This document shows, piece after piece, positions 36,172 through 47,910 of a stretch of DNA of 64,000 bases (the stretch's first letter is position 1; each line of letters starts with the position of its first letter). Below the pieces are notes generated by a model. That model had not been told where the DNA came from. It worked only from the letters and a program-made list of their open reading frames with translations, and did not search any database. The position numbers and the translations under genes are program-made. This DNA is from Linum tenue (Eukaryota > Streptophyta > Magnoliopsida > Malpighiales > Linaceae), in NCBI GenBank assembly GCA_946122785.1, contig CAMGYJ010000005.1:84624547-84688546 (forward strand), read 5' to 3'.

Positions 36172-37737
36172 AGAGGCTTCTTTTTTCCTCGGAACACCCT
36201 TCGTCTTCTTCCTTGCACTTTTGTTCCTCCTAAAAAACACAACTAGAAACACAGACATAAACCCATCTACATCCTCTCTTACCCACAAACAAAATACAAA
36301 AAAAGAACTTCCAGACTTCCCTTTCCTTTCCTCTTAAACACCATACCAACAGTCTCAACAATAAACAGAAAAGAAAGTCTCATAGACTGCCAACCACAAA
36401 GGACAGAAAAGAGACCACAATAATTCCCAGTTCTATTCCTTTCCTCTTATTTCTTTAGCAACATACACGAGATACATACACAACAACAAAAGAAAGAAGC
36501 AAAGATAGCAGCCACAAGTCTGGAGAAAGGGAGGCAGAATCATCTCAAACCTCAAACAATAAGGTTGGTAATTAGCTACTATTGCTATCATCAATAATCA
36601 TCATTCACATTCATTGTCTACTTCCTACCCTTTCTCGTCATTCAAGCTCCTATTAATCATCAAACCCATATCTACATCAACATATTAGACCCAACTAATG
36701 AAGGTTTTATTTGAACACCTTATTTTTATTTCAAGCTCTTCCTCTACGTCTAGAAAACTCCTTTTCAAACAAAATAACATACTACTCAAGTCCATGAAAA
36801 ACCCACCATATACTCATTTCCAGATTCCGACCCCGGGTTCTAAACCATCACAAACATCCCAGTTTTCCGCAACGTACCAAACCAGAGTCATGAAAGAGGA
36901 ATCTGGATTTTATATTAAGCATCACCTACAATCCCAACTTCCAAACCAAATGGTAATCCCATACCCAAATTCAGACCTCACCATTACCTTATGAATTTCA
37001 AAACTTAAATAAATAAAAAGAAACCACGAAAATCTTACCAAAAAAGGACTATCTCCCTATCATCATCGTCCTCGCCGCCGACAGTATTCAGGATTGTCGG
37101 CGGCGGCTCCCCTTCCTCTCCTCCTCGTCGACCATTTAAACCACCAAAATCAACCAAAAGCCAGTTATATAAATTTAGGTGTTCTAAACCAAACCTACTT
37201 CTTTTCTTACCCTCTGCTTCTCGGTCACAGGGAAACTCAGACTTTCGAAAATCCTAAAACACTACAAAACCAAGCCAGAAAAGATAAAAAAAATCAGAAT
37301 CTAAAGAAAACCCAGAATTTGAAAACAAAGCAAGAACGAAATCAATCCTCACCCGTAGGTTCCATCAGTCGTTGCCGGTGATTCCCATGCCACCGACGTA
37401 GAGCCGAAAATTACTTATCTTCGTTCCACCTCTTGCCTCCCCTCGATCAGATCCAAAATCGAGAATAAAAAAAACATCAGAATCCTAAAATAACCCTTAA
37501 AAACTTATCGATTTAAGTAGCACCCATTTGGGGCGTTGTGAGGTGTGAATACACTTCCCCACACGTAACTATACTCCCGAACCCAAAATCCTAAATTTTA
37601 CAGACCAAATTCCCGATTTTCACCCTAAAGTCGAGACCGGTCCAAAAGGTGTTCGATCCACCACAAGTAAGGTCGATGGCGACTCCGACCATTTCGCGAC
37701 GAATCCTCCGATTCGGAGTTGCGATTGCAACAATAGG

Positions 37738-38700
37738 CTTGGCCATACTACTTTACCCTTGTCAATTTTAAATCCAATAATGACAAAGTGCATTGTTCCA
37801 TATATCCTTTAGCTAAACAAAGGCGCCTGCCTTTTCATTCAAGTGAATCACACTCACAAGTAGTTTTTGAATTGTTGCATATTGACATTTGGGGGCCCTA
37901 TCAGTCTCCCACTATTGATGGTTTTTGGTATTTTTTAACTTGTGTTGACGATTGTTCTCGTCACACTTGGGTTTACCTATTGAAAACTAAAAGTGAAGCT
38001 AGACAGATTTTACTCAGTCTGCCTACCTTTGTACAAACACAATTTTCTGCTCAAATAAAGATAATCAGACCTAACAATGTTTAGGAGTTCAATGTTCCTT
38101 CTTTTTACTCCTCACATGGCATAACACATCAAACAACATGTGTGGCTTCCTCTCAACAGAATGGTCGTGTTGAAAGAAAGCATGAACACATAATAGTTGT
38201 TGCTCGAGCTTTATTGTTTCAAGCTTCTCTTCCTATAATTTTTTGGGGCTTTGCCATTTTACATTCTGTATACTTGATTAATCGTCTTCCTTCTCCTCTT
38301 TTACAAAACAAATCTGCTTATGAAGTTTCGTTCAAAACTAAACCATCATACCAAAATCTTAAAGTATTTGGTTGTCTTGTCTATGCCCCTACTCTTCAAC
38401 ATAATCGTCCAAAGTTTGCACCTAGGGCTGATCCATGTGTTTTCTTAGGTTTTCATAACTCTATTAAAGGTCATCAACTGTATAATCTCGTTCCCCATAA
38501 CATTTTCTTCTCTAGGGACACAGTTTTTCATGAACATGTATTTCCTTTACATGATTCTCTCCAAAAACCTGACTTTGATTTCTGTTTCCCCTGCATTCAA
38601 GTTCCTGACTCAATAATACAAGAGAATCAGACTTCAGTGACAGATGAGAGTGATCCTTTATCTCTCTTATTGCCTCCTGAACAGCCTTTAGATCTTGTTG
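37738..38700 (+). pseudogene. Copia integrase remnant
   Basis: Resumes the pre-integrase motif (LGH) and continues with CSIYPLAKQRRLPF and LLHIDIWGPY (first catalytic Asp kept). The second catalytic Asp region reads RPNNV followed by a stop at 38082-38084, so the Asp is replaced by Asn and the chain ends. 38142 onward carries SQQNGRVERKHEH with the catalytic Glu, then LKVFGCLVYAP and FLGFHNSIKGHQLYN, the usual copia C-terminal integrase block. It cannot give active integrase. Confidence 0.88.
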
Positions 38701-38829
38701 ATGTCATTCAGGCTACTGAACCTCCTGCATATGCTCGTCCTCCTCGCATTAGGGTCAAACCTAAGCATTTAAATGACTATGTATGTGCTGCTGGTTCGTC
38801 CATGGTTGCTTTTCCCTTATCTGATGTGA

Positions 38830-40285
38830 TGTCCTTTGATAACCTCAGCAGTCCTCACTATAAGAGTTACATCCTTGCCACCTCCATGATTGTTGAACCT
38901 AGGACTTACAAAGAGGCCATTAAGGATCCTAGATGGGTGGATGCCTGTAATGCTGAATTGGCTTCTCTTGATAAAACAAAAACTTGGACTATTGTTGAAC
39001 TGCCTCCAGGAAAGATTCCCATAGGACATATGTGGGTCTTTAAGATAAAATATCATGTTGATGGTTCTCTAGAACATTTTAAGTCTCGTGTAGTGGCTAA
39101 AGGGTATACACAAACCAGGGTCTTGATTATTTAGAGACTTTTGCTTTTGTTGTTAAACTTACAACAGTTCATCTTGTTCTTTCTTTGGCCGCCATTAACA
39201 ACTGGCATTTACATCAACTTGATGTAAATAAAACTTTTCTTCATGGTGACATTGATGAGGAGGTTTATATGAAAATACCTAATGGCTTAGCTGTTCCCTC
39301 TGGTTTTAAAAATCCAGTGTGTCATCTAAACAAGTCGTTATATTGTTTAAAACAAGCTAGTCGTCAATGGAGCATTAAACTCTCCACCTTCTCACTTCAA
39401 TAGGATATAAACAATCCAAGGCAGATTATTCTATGTTTGTTCGAAAGGTTGAATCCTCCTTTACAATTTCCTTAGTTTACGTTGATGATATTATCCTAGC
39501 AGGTAATGATCTTAATGCCATTAAAAATCTCAAAACTAGCCTTGATCAAGCCTTTACCATCAAAGATCTAGGTGAACTAAAATTCTTTCTTGGTTTGGAA
39601 ATTGCTCGATCTTCCAAAGACATTCTTCTAAATCAAAGGAAATTTGCATTAGATCTTTTAACTGACTATTGTTTCTTTGGAGCAGAACCCTGTGATTCTC
39701 CTTCTGTTCCTGGTTCCAAGCTTTCAGCTAGGTCTGGAACTTAACTCACAGATCCTTCTGTTTATAAACATTTAGTAGGTAGGTTACTTTATCTTTGTAA
39801 CACTCGCCCTGACTTAGCTTATGCTGTCCACCAGCTAAGCCAATTTACACATTCTCCTACTGATCAACATATGCAGGCAGTTGAACGAGTACTTTATTAC
39901 ATTAAAGGTACAGTTGGACAAGGTTTGCTCTTTTCCTCTGCATCTGAACTTAAACTACATTCTTTTTGTGACAGTGACTGGGCGGGTTGTCCAGATACAA
40001 GACGCTCTACCACAGGGTTTTGTGTTCTACTGGGTAATTCCCTGATCAGCTGGAGATCAAAGAAACAGAAGACTGTTTCTCAATCCTCTGCTGAGGCAGA
40101 ATATAGGGCAATGGCCAGTTTAACTTATGAATTGATATGGCTTAGATACATTCTTCATGATCTGCATATAACCCTTCCTGCACCTACTCCAATTTTTTGT
40201 GATAGCTTGTCTGCCATAAAACTAGCTCATAATCCGGTAAATCATGAACGCACCAAACATATAGAAATAGATTGTCATGTTATTA
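38830..40285 (+). pseudogene. Copia reverse transcriptase and RNase H remnant
   Basis: 38890-39134 carries the RT start (EAIKDPRWVDACNAELASL, then VFKIKYHVDGS). A one-base shift near 39117 breaks the frame, which resumes with LHQLDVNKTFLHGDIDEEVY at 39200. A second break lies near 39385. LVYVDDIILAGND (from about 39472) holds the YVDD active site. A stop at 39742-39744 follows. RNase H motifs (SDWAGCPDTRRSTTGFCV, SSAEAEYRAM) occupy 39970-40120. The MITE at 40286 cuts the end of the domain. Confidence 0.88.
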
Positions 40286-40997
40286 GACCATCTTTAATGC
40301 ATGGTTCTAAAGTTTCAAATTTTGGGGCTAGAATTCTAAGAATTCTAGCCCTTCAAAAAGTGTTTTTGCATTAGTGCAAAGTTCCAAAAGTCCAAAAGTT
40401 CAGAATTTGACATTAACTCATATTTCGGTTAATGTAGATTTTATTATTCTAATTATAAAATTTGTTCATTATTTTTAGATAGGTACTAATAATTTATTAA
40501 GACGAACATTTCGATAATTTTTTTTTAATTTGAACATAAAATTTCATCATTAAATTTCCTACCCATCTTAATTAGCACAACTTTTGTTAATTTTTGCTTA
40601 TCCCCAATTAACTAAAATACAATCATTCTTGTTCAATTAACATGTACAAATTAAATAGGTTTGAGGTTCTTGTTTTTATATGGTGAAGTGAGAACGAAGA
40701 GGCAATTAAAAAATTTACAAATTAAGAGAGCTACCAATTAAACCCATGCATGGGCGGCAGTGGCAGCCACGCACAAGAAGAAACCTACACCGGCTACGCG
40801 TGCATCTCATCTCCCTTGTTGGCGCGCATCACTCGTTCCCTGTCTTTTGGATCCCACAATTTTAGAACCCTTTGTCTTTTTGTGGTTCAAATTTGGAACC
40901 AAAATTTGGATTAATCCAAATATTTGGACTTTTAAAACCACACTAAAGTGCATTCGTTATAAATCTTTGGAATTTTGGCCCTTCACTAAAGTTGGTC
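40286..40997. mobile_element. PIF/Harbinger (Tourist-like) MITE, 712 bp
   Basis: Termini GACCATCTTTAATG and, reversed, GACCAACTTTAGTG match at 12 of 14 bases. The 3-bp duplication TTA flanks it (40283-40285 and 40998-41000), as expected for PIF/Harbinger. Deleting the element with one TTA restores the copia frame exactly (VIR then DQ). No transposase is encoded. Confidence 0.82.
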
Positions 40998-41000
40998 TTA

Positions 41001-41115
41001 GGGACCAGATTTTGAATAATATCATCAAAGTAATGCATGTAACTTCTACAAATCAGCTTGCTGGCATTTTTACCAAGTCTCTCTTAGTACATGTGTTTCA
41101 GCATTTGCAGGCCTA
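41001..41115 (+). pseudogene. Copia pol C-terminal end
   Basis: After the MITE the frame reads DQILNNIIKVMHV and QLAGIFTKSL, the conserved end of copia Pol, to the stop at 41114-41116. Downstream codons still spell the family's DIYSPACGG tail. Confidence 0.8.
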
Positions 41116-41146
41116 GCTGGGTCGTTTGGACATATACTCACCAGCT

Positions 41147-41314
41147 TGCGGGGGGACTTGTCCGAGATCAAGGAAGCGAGGACATAGTTGTAGATATTTT
41201 GTTGTTTATATTGTTAACTGAAAACTTGTATAATGTAGGTAGTAACTAGGATATTAGTGACAACTATATATACTGGTTTGTAAAGTGGATATTGTAATTT
41301 TTACGCGTGAAATA
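41147..41314 (+). repeat. Copia polypurine tract and partial 3' LTR
   Basis: GCGGGGGGA at about 41148-41156 is a purine tract. A TG start follows at 41159. TATATATA lies near 41267 and AATAAA at 41311. LTR-like sequence stops where the minisatellite resumes at 41315, so the LTR is short or truncated. No matching 5' LTR is found near 12198. Confidence 0.55.
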
Positions 41315-41945
41315 AAATATGCCAGGCTTGGTACTCAGTCAATCTTACTCTGCTTGGTACCCTCAGCCTACCAAGCCTCTTTCGTCTTGGTACCAGAGTT
41401 GTCTTGCTGGCTTGGTACCCTCTTACTATGGGTGGTATGACACTGTGTCGTATGGCACCCCAGCCTTTGGCTCAAGACTTAGCCAACTTTTATGTTTGGA
41501 TACCAGGTCTGCCTTGCCAGCTTGATACCCTCTTGGCTCTATACTTAGCCAAATTTCATGCTTGGGTACCAGTCATGTCTGGTACCCTCTTAGTGCTTGG
41601 TACTCTATTGTCTGGCTACCAAGCCTGTTTTGCCGACTTGGTACCCCTTTGGCTTCATACTTAGCCAATTTTCATATATTTTGGTATCAAGCCTGCCTTG
41701 TCGGCTTGATACCCCTTTGGCTCTATACTTATCCAAATTCCATGTCATGGTACCAAGCCCTACCTTGCCAGCTTGATACACTATCATCGACCCCCTTATA
41801 TGGTACCCGGTAGTTTGGCATCCCGTTGTGTCGCCTTGTTTCCAGACTTAGTTTTTGGATGACCCCCTATTTGGTACCCAGTCGTTTGGCACCCCTTTGT
41901 GCCACCTTGTTTCCAAACTTAGTTTTTGGGAGCAAAATTTCATAA
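41315..41945. repeat. CTTGGTACC-rich minisatellite, right block
   Basis: Same unit motifs as 11340-12198 (GGCTTGGTACCCTC, ATACTTAGCCAAATT). 41315-41475 is closest to 11976-12196, lacking 64 bp. Later units (41810-41930) carry GTTTGGCACCCC and CCTTGTTTCCAAACTTAGTTTTTGG variants. Confidence 0.75.
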
Positions 41946-43095
41946 CAAGGGGTGGAGGCATCATTCGGCTATAGGGGCCAAGGAGACGGGCAGGCCATTG
42001 TATATGGAAGAAGGAGTTAGCCCACCTAGGCCCAAAAACCCAACCCAACAAGGCTCAACTAGCTCTTTTAATTATTAATGTTGAGCTGGCTTATAAATCC
42101 ATTAAATTCCTTGTAATTAATCGATATGGTATGAGATTAATTTTTAAGTGTAAACATTCTCATTTTCAGCCAAAATGTGAAAGAGTTAACCCGTAGCAGT
42201 AGCACACCTATCTCGCACAGGGACTACTAAGTACTAACCATGGATACCACTATGAAACCTTTCATTTTGATGTAGTGATATATTTTCCTCGGTTTAACAT
42301 GAAACCTTTTGAGTTCTAGACTTCTGGTTTCAAATTTGGACACACCCCAACATCTATGACATCTATAATACAAAAAACGAAAATATCCTAACACTGGCAC
42401 ACCCAAGTTGATTTCCATTCCAAACATTTCATTAACCACAAAAGCAAATGCAATAACTATCCTGACTATGAAATTCAGTACGACTTCAAGCCTTTAACAA
42501 AGTGAATCCACTTTCAAATCCTGATCATCCATAACAAGATTCTCCCTTCCCCTTCTCCCTTTTCCACGTTGAAGTAATAAGATTCTCTGATTTCTGGGGA
42601 GGATTTCCCTTCCTCATTTAATGTGTGCAATATGCTAGTACAGAGATGGGATAGAACGAATGTTTGGTTTGATAGGCCACCGCTAAATCTGTTAGATCAG
42701 TTTGTAAGGGATAATGTAAGATTGATTTTCTCAATAAAGCTGAAACGCAGGTTCTGATAAAAAAAAATGTTAGCACCCTAGCCTAACCGGTTGAGCAACT
42801 ATCCTTTATTTATTTATTAATTATTTATGGAACATACTCCATTTTGCAAAACCCTAGTAAATGTCCAAAATGCACAAAGCAAAACTAGCGAATGGGCGAT
42901 TGATTCCCTATAGAAGTATTGTTTGGACTCTCAGTTCCAATTGGTTTTTGCCACTTCCCATTCGTTCCCTTCCTTCAGGCTTCAATTGCCCCTGCCTCAG
43001 AATAGTAGTTTCCGAACGCTTCTTGTCTCCAGCGGTGTGGTCGCCGACGTTAACGGGAGTGATTCTCTGTCGATTCCTGCAAAAGAGATTGAAAA
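41946..43095. other. Intergenic DNA, no gene recognised
   Basis: Moderately AT-rich. 42000-42130 has GGCCCAAAAACCCAACCC and a TTATAAAT motif that could be an LTR or promoter remnant. 42830-43095 looks like a 5' leader to the short frame at 43096. Confidence 0.35.
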
Positions 43096-43233
43096 ATGAG
43101 CGCGATCATTCCGATTCTGAAGAAGCCTAAAGTCGAGCAAAGCGAGGATGTAAGCGGCGGCGGCGGAGGCAGAGGTGGCGGAGGAGAAGTAGATGACGAA
43201 GAAACCACGGTTGAGGAGCAAGAATCCGCCTAG
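43096..43233 (+). CDS. Short unidentified ORF (45 aa), possible truncated gene start
   Basis: ATG at 43096 gives MSAIIPILKKPKV, then an acidic start, a glycine-rich run (SGGGGGRGGGG) and DDEETTVEEQESA before a stop at 43231. The composition resembles the first exon of a nuclear protein, and GC content is higher than in the flanks. No downstream exon is recognised in the AT-rich DNA that follows. It may be a gene fragment or a chance frame. Confidence 0.3.
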   Translation: MSAIIPILKKPKVEQSEDVSGGGGGRGGGGEVDDEETTVEEQESA

Positions 43234-45040
43234 ATTTGTTCCCGGCCCGTTGGCCGGATACGATATAAACAAAAAAAAATTTCGATTTGCTATTATAAAG
43301 GAATCCGGTATTAAATGATTGAAAAACTAAAATAAAAACATGAATAATAAATTTGAAATTTTTTTCACATTCCAACCGATTTATCAACTAATATCAATAC
43401 CAAAAGTTAAAATAAACCGTGCAAGGGAATCAACTCCTAGGTGTTTAAATCAGACTTCGATTAGAATTACAACATTTCCTTTTTGACTTCGCGATTGCTT
43501 CGCCATTAGCATTATCATCTCTACCAAAAACAACACCTTCATCCCATTAATAACACCTATGTTTTCCATATTAATATTATATTATTGTTCTGTTGCATTT
43601 AAACGGTCGCTTCCTTCTTCTCCAAAATTCCATTAAAGTAAAATTTAATGGTAATTTTTGACAATTATGAAACATATTTTGTACGCAAGTAGATATTACC
43701 TCTTTCAAGTAATGAATATTGTCTCATATCTCGTCTTCTCGTTAATTTTTATAATTCTATCTCCAGAATTAATTCTCTATTTTCTTCTCAAAAACGTCAT
43801 TATCTCCGTAAATAAATGTACTACCTCCACCATTAAACGAATCTTTCTTCTTCTATGTTTCATAGAAAGCAAGAACTTAATGGTTAAAAAATTTACAAAT
43901 GTGAAACACCATATTTTCTGAAGTTAAAAAATCTTCCAAAAAGAATTTCACTATTTTTATTCTCACTAAAAATTACAATATTGTTATATGCACGATAAAA
44001 TTTTCTCTAAGTAATCCCTTCAACATCTAAAGTAAATTTGATTGGGGTTGGAAATAAATGTTTTTTCTAGAAGTAAACAAAACAAATGTTGATATTTTTG
44101 TTGGGGCATGCATGTGATGATTTGTTCAGACTCCAAAAATATTGTATGGAAACTTTATCTGAGATGTTCATCGATAATTAGGTAGATCAGTATAGTTATA
44201 ATATGTGATATAATTTGTATGATTTAAGTCATGTCGATTACATTCTCTCATGTCGATCATTTCAAAGAAACATGAATGCAAAAATAGAAATTTGTGGCCC
44301 TGTATTTTATATAATAAATGAACGTCTATCAAAGTATCAAATAGTCAACCTGATGCTTATTTCGGTCTACCAATTTGGTGTGAAGGTTAGACTGTTTAAT
44401 CCAGGCATCACCTTTTCTATGTCCACCAATAGAAGAGAGCCATTTAACATACTCCATATACGTTTTAATTAGAATTTAGAGTGACTGATGCAGTATCAAT
44501 TTTATTTCATTAGCATAATATATTTCTAGTAAGTATTTAAAAATGAAATGCTAGAACCGTAAACTAAAAGTAGGAATATGAGTATCAGGAAAAATCCAAC
44601 CCCAATAATGAAATTTTTTCTCTCCAGCGAAATGAATGAGAAGAGGTAGCTAAAAGCAAAATAGAAAAAGACACATGTGTCCTCCCTTGGGATGCGCGCA
44701 TGGCTCTAATTTGAGCTTAAACCCCCTTACCATGCGGAATCTCCTTATAGTAGTGTGTAGATTTAAAGCCCTAGACATCTCATCCCAAAAATATCCCTGA
44801 ACATGTTTCAATTTCAGCCGTATTTGGATGACCATGCATTTTCCCCTAAATTACTTTTGGAGGTTGAGGGTTTTTTCCATCCATTTTTATAATTCTCTAT
44901 TCCTGGGGAGAACAACAACCACCGCATAGAACTTGTTGCTACGTACAATATACAATCCACGCAAGCGAACACATGTATGTACTTCAAACTCAGTTCCAGA
45001 AAGAAAAGAGGAAAGAAAAGAGAAGTTGGAACAACAAAAG
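43234..45040. other. AT-rich intergenic DNA
   Basis: No protein of recognisable family on either strand. The last few hundred bases should include the 3' UTR of the ITN1-like gene, whose stop is at 45041-45043 (minus strand). Confidence 0.45.
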
Positions 45041-47341
45041 TCAAAGAGCGTAAATGGGGTTGACTTCCGTCTCCGAATCCGACACCCGGTCATGAGTGGA
45101 GGGCAGGCCGCCATCCCGGTGAATAATCTTGCTCTTCTCCCTCCTCCTCCTCCGGCGTATCCTCCTCGACTTCATCACATAAAACGTCATCGTTCCCAGG
45201 ACTCCGGCCATGGTCACCCCTCCGATGACGGTAATCAGTATCGCCGCCCACCTGTTCCGGCGGCCGACCACAATATAGGAGGAGGAGACGAAGGCCACGG
45301 TGGTGCACACCGAGGCCAGCCACATGAGCTTGTTAATGACCTCCACCACCCGCCGCTCCGACTTGGTCTCCCCTCTGACGACGGTGATCTGCACGACGAC
45401 CACCGCGAGCGAGGTGAAAAGGGCGACGGCGTTGGAGATGAAGAAGATCTTGAAGGAGGGGGAGGTGACGACCACCGCCATCCCGTTGTTGTCGTCGCCC
45501 CCGGGGACGGTGAAGATGGCGGCGAAGGCGACGGTGGCGAAGAGGACGGCGACGACGGTGACGGAGTTGGTGGCGTTGTTGATCCCTTCGCGGTGGAGGC
45601 GGCGGAGCTCCTTGGCGATGCCGTCGACGTTTTTGTTGGTCTTGCGGGTCTGCTCAAGCTGGATGTGGACTTCCTTCTTGATCTGGGTGACAGTTTTGCG
45701 GAGCTCGTCGCGGGGTTGGTTGAGGTCGTTGGCTTTGACGGCGCCGTGGCTGCAAAGGCATTCTTTGATCTCGGAGATTTCTTCCGAGAGGGGCAGGCCG
45801 TCGGCGATGTCGAGGGCGGTCTTGTGATCCCTTGTTAGTGCGTTTACGTTGGTGTCTGGTAGAAGAAGCAGCTCTTGCACGATCTGCGGGGCGAGGTAAG
45901 GTTAACATAGAGTTATGGTTAGTTTGACACAAGAAATGAAATGAAATGAAATGAAATGAAATGAAATGAAATGAAAATAGAAATGAGGAGGACCTCGACT
46001 CGCTTCTTCCTGGTGGCAACATGCAAGGCTGTGTTCCCGTGGCGGTCAGGAAGCATGACGATGGCAGCGTCGGCGCAGAGCAGCAGCCTGACAACTTGAG
46101 AGCTGAGGCCTTTGACAGCCATATGCAGCGCAGTTTGGCCTTTCTTGTCAGTCCTCCGAGCCAGCTGTGGGTCCTTGTCCAGCAAGGCTCTCACGATCTC
46201 TACGTAGCCTTGCCTGGCAGCGAGATGCAATGCGTTCTTGCCATTGGCTTTGGGGATCTCCAACAAGCTGGGATCCTTGTCCAGTAATTTCTCAACCACG
46301 CCTATGTGCCCCTTCGCTGCCGCCGATACCAAAGGACTCGCATTTGATTGCCCCACCGTCTTGCTTAATGCAGGGTCAACCTCCAGCAGCAACTCCACTA
46401 TTTCTGCAGCAGCAGCAGCAGCGGTGTTGAATTCATGATGCAAGAAGATTCATATAATTGAGTCTTATATTGTGGAGGAATAGGAATAGGAATAGGAATA
46501 GGAATAGGAATAGGAATGGAGTAGCCGTAGCTAGTTAGTACCTTGATGGCCTTGACTGGCGGCGATGTGGAGAGCATCAAACCCTGCCTTGTTCTTCAGG
46601 GCAATAGCCTCTCCAGTGGTGAACTGCAACAGCTCCCTCACAATGTCAATGTGGCCCTTCTCTGCCGCCGTGAAGAGTGCCGTCTCCCCGAGCTCGTTCA
46701 CCTCGTTCACCACCGCCGACCTTATCTCCGCCACCTCCGCGTCGAAATCGTGGGTGCCCATCATCTGGGCGCTGATCTCCTCAAGCATGTGGCGGACGGA
46801 GGAGAGGTCCCCCCGCTGGGCCGCCAGGTGGAGCTCTGTGTCATTGTGCCGCCCAGTCACCTGCTTCACGTACTTCTTCCTCTCGAACCGCTTCCCGGAG
46901 CTGGACAGGGCCAGGGACTTGTTCGAATTCGACACCAGCAGGGCTTTCCCTGAGTTGGACAGAACCAGAGTCCCTCTCGGCGTCGACGATGGGGACCGCC
47001 CTGGCGAAGACACGTCCGAGAACAGGTTCGGGCTCGACCGGCTAGATTTGAAGAAGAGCCCCTTCTCTAGGTCTCTCTCGCTGCCTGAAATTTGTTCCAT
47101 TCCATTCATTGCACAATTAATATTTTCATTTCCTTTTTTTCTTTTCTTCTTTTCTTTGTAAGAAAAAAACAAGGGGGCCCCCTGGCAATGTTTCCTAGGA
47201 AACTTGCGGGAAATGATATCGTCGATACAATCATGTACAAGGAAACGAAAATTGATAATCAAAAAGAAAGAGGGCAGTTACTAGCTAGTTAGGAGATTGA
47301 TTATATTCAAGAATTAATTAGTTACCTTCCTCGATTCTCAT
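45041..47341 (-). CDS. ITN1: ITN1-like ankyrin repeat/PGG-domain membrane protein (603 aa model)
   Basis: Related to Arabidopsis ITN1 (At3g12360), a plasma-membrane ankyrin protein linked to ABA and reactive-oxygen signalling under salt stress. Minus-strand exons: 47341-47326 (MRIEE), 47084-46542, 46403-45994, 45883-45041; splice phases agree throughout and give 603 aa (ITN1 is about 590). The N-terminus is Ser-rich, then YVKQVTGRHNDTELHLAAQRGD opens the ankyrin repeats (about 80-370; NGKNALHLAARQGYVEIV, KGQTALHMAVKG). From about 420 the PGG domain reads GINNATNSVTVVAVLFATVA and FTVPGGDDNNG, with four hydrophobic helices, then a basic RRIRRRRRREK tail. The first mini-exon is inferred from GGAAG|GTAAC and ATTTCAG|GC; an alternative ATG at 47116 needs no such exon. 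The last intron has an unusual donor, GTCCTC, and (GAAAT)n; the one before has (GGAATA)n. Confidence 0.9.
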
Positions 47342-47910
47342 GATGATCGATGCGTAAACTTGAATGATTCAAGGAGGAATTTGATTTCAACGTATGGATG
47401 GCGATTTGGGCAAAACCCGTGGAGGAAGATGATGGTAATTAGGGTGACAAATCATGGGGAATTAGATTAATGTAGGAAAAAATTAATCGTGGAAGAAAGG
47501 AGGAATGGAAATGTGAAGGAAGGGAAAGCGGGGAGACTGGTGCTTAGAAGACGCCGCCGGTCTGCCGGGAACGACCACCAGGGTCACCGGAGACGAATGG
47601 AAAGTCACCAGGCTCGAGGCTCGTAATTTGGTTTGGCGAATTGGGTTGGGGTGATGCTGGTTTTGATTTTGGTGTTCAATGCCTGCTCTCTATTGTTTCC
47701 CGCCTCACGTGGCTTAAACGTCCCAAGTAAACCCCTCTCTCTCTCTCTCTCTCTCTTCTTTTGCTTTTGCGTCTCCTCCTCCTTACTTGATTCATCATTT
47801 GATTTCCTATGTCCATGCATCCTCTGATTTTCATTATCCATTCATAATTATTATAATTATATTTTTTCATTAGCTAACGATATTATTGAAGCCCCTTGGT
47901 TAAAAAATTA
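47342..47910. other. Upstream region of the ITN1-like gene, with (CT)n
   Basis: Contains the presumed promoter and leader of the ITN1-like gene, and a (CT)n run at about 47731-47755. Two opposing short frames here are low-complexity products of that run. Ends with the target copy aaaaatta (47903-47910). Confidence 0.5.

Larger units (their letters stand above)
24931..37732 (+). mobile_element. Non-autonomous LTR element with tRNA-Arg primer site (Ogre/TAT-related, LARD-like)
   Basis: Begins TGTAGACACC and ends GCAACA; flanks are acagg (24926-24930) and atagg (37733-37737), a 5-bp duplication with one mismatch. The right LTR is about 2361 bp once the nested element is removed; the left LTR is 838 bp. 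The ~5.1-kb internal region has no recognised gag or pol and carries a tandem array before the 3' LTR. A tRNA-Arg primer site and 3' tandem repeats are typical of the Ogre/TAT group. With no coding capacity it would depend on a relative's proteins. Confidence 0.8.
30940..37732 (+). repeat. 3' LTR of the tRNA-Arg element, split by a nested element
   Basis: LTR sequence occupies 30940-31744 and 36177-37732. The gag-protease element 31745-36171 plus one copy of its agagg duplication lies between. The intact parts add up to about 2361 bp. Confidence 0.82.
12199..41314 (+). mobile_element. Ty1/copia element, decayed and split by nested insertions
   Basis: The parts in order are: primer site 12199-12210, leader, gag 23224-24330, protease and pre-integrase 24360-24930, integrase 37738-38700, RT 38830-39744 and RNase H 39745-41115, then a purine tract and a partial 3' LTR. 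The order integrase before RT marks it as copia. A Tekay-like element (12221-23027) sits in the leader, another LTR element (24931-37732) between pre-integrase and integrase, and a MITE (40286-40997) near the RNase H end. Removing each insertion with one target copy restores collinear copia sequence. No 5' LTR is recognisable. Stops and frameshifts show it is inactive. Confidence 0.85.

Noticed and set aside
44933..45838. A 301-codon plus-strand frame antisense to the ITN1-like gene
   Set aside because: A shadow of GC-rich coding sequence; translation is D/G/V low complexity, while the minus strand has conserved PGG-domain motifs and good splice phases.
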